Shown here: positions 33,800 to 36,350 of the stretch, one piece after another
Numbering within the stretch: the stretch's first letter is position 1
Layout: each line of letters opens with the position of its first letter
Origin: Pedobacter hartonius
Lineage (GTDB): Bacteria; Bacteroidota; Bacteroidia; Sphingobacteriales; Sphingobacteriaceae
DNA: 36,350 nucleotides
Direction of reading: 5' to 3'
Assembly (NCBI RefSeq): GCF_900107535.1
Contig: NZ_FNRA01000019.1
Coordinates: forward strand, 1-36,350
Made by a program: the position numbers and the translations under genes
Notes under the pieces: generated by a model
What the model was told of the DNA's origin: nothing
What the model saw: the letters and a program-made list of their open reading frames with translations, nothing else
Databases searched by the model: none

Positions 33800-33860
33800 T
33801 GACCCTCGTTTTTTGAAGGGTCATGAACATGTTGGTCTAAACTGCACATTTGAGTCAAAT
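33800..33860. promoter_or_regulatory. Hairpin and palindrome in the 351-bp gap before the IS3 element
   Basis: TGACCCT (33800-33806) pairs with AGGGTCA (33817-33823) across a 10-nt loop and may be a weak terminator or attenuator for the RteC-like gene; a T-run is missing. ATTTGA-G-TCAAAT (33848-33860) is a perfect palindrome 14 bp upstream of the broken gene's ATG at 33875 and looks like an operator. Apart from that remnant, I see nothing else in 33705-34055. Confidence 0.45.
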
Positions 33861-33874
33861 CAAAATGTAAGCAG

Positions 33875-34079
33875 ATGACTACACAAAATACAACATTCGC
33901 CCAATTCCAAGATCACCATTCTTTCGAAAACAGCACTTAGCTATGCGCACAGCTACATAGCTAGTCAGATCAGTAGTTATAAGGATCTGTCTCGTCCTGA
34001 GAAGTCTTTACAGTTGGGAGCTGTTAATACTATGTATTCTTTACAATTGCTATTTCGTCCGGTTCAGGGTTTACATTGA
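33875..34079 (+). pseudogene. Frameshifted gene remnant cut by the IS3-family element
   Basis: The ATG at 33875 opens a frame (MTTQNTTFAQFQDHHSFE) that stops at 33940. Shifting one base around 33923-33930 gives an open continuation (SKTALSYAHSYIASQISSYK, then DLSRPEKSLQLGAVNTMY) to a stop at 34079. The last codons lie inside the IS3 left inverted repeat (from about 34056), so the 3' end of the gene was removed by the insertion. The combined reading looks like real protein with ordinary composition. Family not recognised. Confidence 0.55.
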
Positions 34080-34130
34080 CTTTTTAAGTGATCCTTTTCC
34101 GGCTTTACACCATTGTAGCAGTAATCCTTA

Positions 34131-35046
34131 TTAGGCTTTACTGAATTGACTTTGAATATCCAAAGTAGGTAATTTATTTTTCTCATCATACATGATTTTA
34201 TTTTGGTTTTCTTTCCAATAGTTTTTCCACTTTCTGGGCAAGTTTCCTTCAGAGACATGTGCTGCTTCTGGCGTCATCATATTGATGCTCAAATGAGGTC
34301 TTTTAGTATTGTAGGCCTCAAATGATCCCTGATATTTTTAATGCAGTATCGTACTTGGTAGTAAGCGCAGATCTGTTCAACCATTCAGTTTTCAGGATAC
34401 CATTAACCCGTTCTGCTATAGCATTTTCCAAAGGATCACTATTCTCAGTCATACTGATGTTGATGCTAAAGGATCTTAGTTTCGAAATGTACTTATCACA
34501 GCAATATTGAATGCCACGATCTGAATGATGGATAAGACCAGCTGCTTTATCAGCGGGTAACTGAGAAAGAGCCATTTCCAAAGCAGATACAGCACCATCT
34601 GCTTCGAGCTTATTGGATATGTTCCATCCAATTATCTTTCTGGAATAGGCATCAGTGATCAGAGAGAGGTATAAATGTCCCTCGCTGGTTGCAACGTATG
34701 TGATGTCACTTACCCATACTTGATGTGGGCGTATTAACTGAATACCTCTGATCAGGTTGGGATATTTACGATACCAATGCCTAGAATTGGTTGTTATGAT
34801 TTTGATTTTATGGTGCCGAATCAATAAATGGTTCTCCCTCAATAAATCAAAAAAGGCATCTCTACCCATGGTTATATTTTCTCTTTTCATTTCTGCGCCA
34901 ATTAAACTAAGCACCTTACGCCCACCAATACCAGGTAGACTACTGCGCTCATTTTTAATCATTTCAAGCACTATATGAGATTGCGCCCGACATTTATACT
35001 CGTACTTCTGTAACTGATAATAAGCCTGTCTGGTAAAGCCAAACAA
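34131..35046 (-). pseudogene. IS3-family transposase orfB with C-terminal frameshift
   Basis: The intact part (34318-35046, 242 aa) is an rve/DDE integrase domain: first Asp in VSDITYVAT, second in HHSDRGIQY, Glu in NAIAERVNGILK. After KISGII the frame ends at TGA, but removing one A from the AAA at 34320-34322 restores a reading EAYNTKRPHLSINMMTPEAA that continues to a stop at 34131. That segment is the normal end of IS3-type transposases. One added base therefore truncates the protein by about 60 residues. Expression would need the -1 frameshift from orfA. Confidence 0.85.
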
Positions 35047-35087
35047 TCCGCAGAGCTTATCAATGCTTAGCTCTGGACATTGTTCTT

Positions 35088-35456
35088 TTATTTCTTTGAC
35101 TGTTTGGCTCCAGACTTTTTTCTGATGGAGATATTTAAATCACGTTCTGCAATATCTATCATCTTGTTTGTAGCCAGGTTCATCAGGCGCTCCCTTTCCA
35201 GAGCTTCTTCCAGTTCTTTAATACGTTTTGCCATGCCCTCGTGAGTATCAGGCGTTTCGGTTTTTGGCTTTTCTGGAGATTTGTTCATAACAGCTGTTCT
35301 GAATTCACCACCAAATTTACTAACCCATTGCCCAACTGAAGCAGGAACAGCTAACTTAAATTTATCAGCAGTTTTTTGCATGCTGTCATCAGAACTTAGG
35401 TAATGTTGAACAACCTCGCGCTTGAAATCGTCCGAATAATGCTTTACAATTTTCAT
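35088..35456 (-). CDS. IS3-family orfA (helix-turn-helix, leucine-zipper) protein
   Basis: 122 residues. The N-terminal helix-turn-helix (about 5-55, KHYSDDFKREVVQHYLSSDD, then VGQWVSKFG) resembles the transposase-8 type that binds the IS ends, followed by a leucine-zipper-like coiled coil (IKELEEALERERLMNLATNK, about 78-100). It is translated first; a -1 frameshift near its end joins it to orfB to make the full transposase. Confidence 0.9.
   Translation of the reverse strand: MKIVKHYSDDFKREVVQHYLSSDDSMQKTADKFKLAVPASVGQWVSKFGGEFRTAVMNKSPEKPKTETPDTHEGMAKRIKELEEALERERLMNLATNKMIDIAERDLNISIRKKSGAKQSKK
35115..35121 (-). other. Programmed -1 frameshift heptamer A_AAA_AAG
   Basis: On the minus strand the orfA codons AGA AAA AAG contain A_AAA_AAG exactly in phase. 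Slipping by -1 gives AAA AAA GTC TGG AGC, which is the orfB frame and continues without a stop through KVWSQTVKEIKEQCPELS into the orfB domain. This is the classical IS3-family arrangement. Confidence 0.85.
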
Positions 35457-35588
35457 CTTTTATTGAGTTTAAATTGCTCAAAATTGTAAACCTAATTCCG
35501 GACAAGACAATCGCTATATCCCTATAGGCACATGGTCAGATATACAGCTATTCAGTTATACTTATTTGTTTCACCTGAATATGACATT

Positions 35589-35867
35589 ATGAATATTGAC
35601 TTTATAACCCCTGAAGATTTAAAACTTTTTAAATCAGAATTGATCGCAGAACTCAAAGAAGTATTACAGCCACAACAGCCATTTGCAAAGACCTGGTTGA
35701 AAAGTGCCGAAGTCAGAAAGATATTAAGCATTTCACCCGGAACTTTGCAGAACCTCCGTATCAATGGTACGCTCAATTACAGAAAAGTCGGGGGAACGAT
35801 GTATTACAAATCTGATGATATTAATCGGATGCTTGGGGAGAATCCAACGGAAGGAGGTGCAGTATGA
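35589..35867 (+). CDS. Excisionase-like helix-turn-helix protein
   Basis: 92 residues from the ATG at 35589 (MNIDFITPEDLKLFK); an upstream ATG at 35532 would add 19 residues that do not look conserved. A short helical N-terminal region is followed by a MerR/HTH_17-type DNA-binding domain (about 36-80: WLKSAEVRKILSISPGTLQN, then INGTLNYRKVGGTMYYKSDDI). Such proteins are common in Bacteroidetes integrative elements as excisionases or transfer regulators. It overlaps the next gene by 4 bp (ATGA), showing coupling. Confidence 0.85.
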   Translation: MNIDFITPEDLKLFKSELIAELKEVLQPQQPFAKTWLKSAEVRKILSISPGTLQNLRINGTLNYRKVGGTMYYKSDDINRMLGENPTEGGAV

Positions 35868-36166
35868 ACTACCTGCCCGCCACATTTATGAAAAGAGCAG
35901 CAGACGACTACCGCCTATTGCCTTCCCATTTGAGTCTGGTTATGGCGATATTTTATTTCCGTACTGATGACACACCGGGAGCGGCAATCCGTGTTAGCCG
36001 GAGCAGGCTCATGCGTTTCTCACGTATCAAATCCATTGCCACCTATCACAAATGCTTGAAGGATTTAATTGATTACGGCTATATCAGTTATGAGCCATCC
36101 TACCACCCGACAAATGCCAGTTCAATATGGCTGTTAAACGAAGAGGGACAGAATGAGGATGACTAA
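35864..36166 (+). CDS. Small element-encoded protein, winged-helix-like
   Basis: 100 residues. The run IRVSRSRLMRFSRIKSIATY then KCLKDLIDYGYISYEPSYHP reads like a winged-helix DNA-binding domain (recognition helix, then a short beta wing), similar to element-encoded transcription factors or replication initiators. It has no signal peptide. Start overlaps the stop of the HTH gene as ATGA; the next start codon overlaps its own 3' end, so three genes are packed in one operon. Confidence 0.7.
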   Translation: MNYLPATFMKRAADDYRLLPSHLSLVMAIFYFRTDDTPGAAIRVSRSRLMRFSRIKSIATYHKCLKDLIDYGYISYEPSYHPTNASSIWLLNEEGQNEDD

Positions 36167-36242
36167 AACCAGCGGGAAAGAAACCAAAATACTACCCCGG
36201 ATTGCAGAACTTCTGACGAAGTTCTATAGCCCTATAGTTTAA
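36153..36242 (+). pseudogene. Start of a further element gene, truncated after 29 codons
   Basis: ATG at 36153 (or 36159) gives MRMTKTSGKETKILPRIAEL and so on, stopping at 36242. It overlaps the upstream gene by 14 bp. Another frame is open from 36230 (PYSLKEVKEQ) into the IS end at 36259. A single-base slip near the CCC at 36230-36232 would join the two. The gene is therefore either a tiny ORF or, more likely, a frameshifted gene whose 3' part was replaced by the IS copy at the window end. Confidence 0.4.
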
Positions 36243-36258
36243 AGGAAGTGAAGGAGCA

Positions 36259-36350
36259 AGATACTATTATAAAAAGCAAATTTTGGAGTATCTTTTTTCA
36301 AGTATTATATTTGTCAATACAGAGGTTATGTCGCTAATTTTTGGCAAAGA
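36259..36350 (+). mobile_element. Right end: 5' end of the same insertion sequence (copy 2)
   Basis: Exact reverse complement of positions 4-95. It contains TTG (36283-36285), a 20-nt spacer and TATATTTG (36306-36313), a full consensus promoter, followed by an ATG at 36328 that opens MSLIFGK to the window end. A hairpin GATACT/AGTATC lies at its outer end (36260-36265 and 36287-36292). The junction at 36258/36259 marks where it interrupts the integrated element. Confidence 0.7.

Larger units (their letters stand above)
34056..35504 (-). mobile_element. IS3-family insertion sequence (IS150-like), about 1.45 kb
   Basis: Two overlapping reading frames orfA and orfB on the minus strand, with a DDE transposase. 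Imperfect terminal inverted repeats: GTCCGGTTCAGGGTTTACA (34057-34075) and, on the other strand, GTCCGGAATTAGGTTTACA (35503-35485). Ends are approximate by 1-2 bp and no clear target duplication is seen. It disrupts the 33875 gene remnant. The transposase carries an inactivating frameshift, so this copy is probably not autonomous. Confidence 0.85.

Overview
The window is a piece of a Bacteroidota chromosome, most likely from the Sphingobacteriaceae (Pedobacter-like). This rests on repeated promoters of the Bacteroidota form (TTG, about 20 nt, TAnnTTTG), a GldD lipoprotein, futalosine-pathway menaquinone genes, a DUF2807 protein, a GHL10 lipoprotein-type hydrolase, and an integrase of the Bacteroidetes conjugative-element type. 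No 16S rRNA is present, so the rank is inferred.

Both window ends carry the same 92-bp sequence in opposite orientation (4-95 and 36259-36350). It contains a consensus promoter followed by the first codons of an ORF pointing outward. It reads as the 5' end of one insertion sequence present in two inverted copies. The left copy has removed the start of a DUF2807 gene.

Positions 97-28217 are core chromosome: DUF2807 remnant, ALDH7-type dehydrogenase, TPR protein, ComA-like synthase, aroE, gldD, a metallo-beta-lactamase-fold hydrolase, a LolC/E-type permease and a small lipoprotein; then mqnB-mqnD (opposite strand), a PTPS-type pterin synthase with folE, fabD with a giant NtrY-like histidine kinase, a membrane-anchored coiled-coil protein, a GHL10 hydrolase, an M16 peptidase, a 71-aa protein, an S41 protease, a ferredoxin/ferredoxin reductase pair, lpxH, prfA and tRNA-Asp. 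Two related hairpin repeats with a conserved loop and flanks but different stem sequences sit between convergent genes (827-932 and 19228-19329). The first is surrounded by degenerate tandem repeats of about 26 bp.

Positions 28218-36258 are the left part of an integrated element that begins just after tRNA-Asp: a tyrosine recombinase with its own promoter, an XRE repressor, a highly structured non-coding stretch (30102-30277), then a HEPN protein, an unrecognised 437-aa protein and a small basic protein in one tight operon, followed by a separately promoted RteC-like protein. After that come a frameshifted gene remnant cut by an IS3-family element (which has a canonical A_AAA_AAG frameshift site and a second, disabling frameshift), an excisionase-like HTH gene, a small gene, and the right IS end. 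The far end of the element is outside the window. The structured RNA/operator region with the HEPN operon is the best candidate for an undescribed system here.
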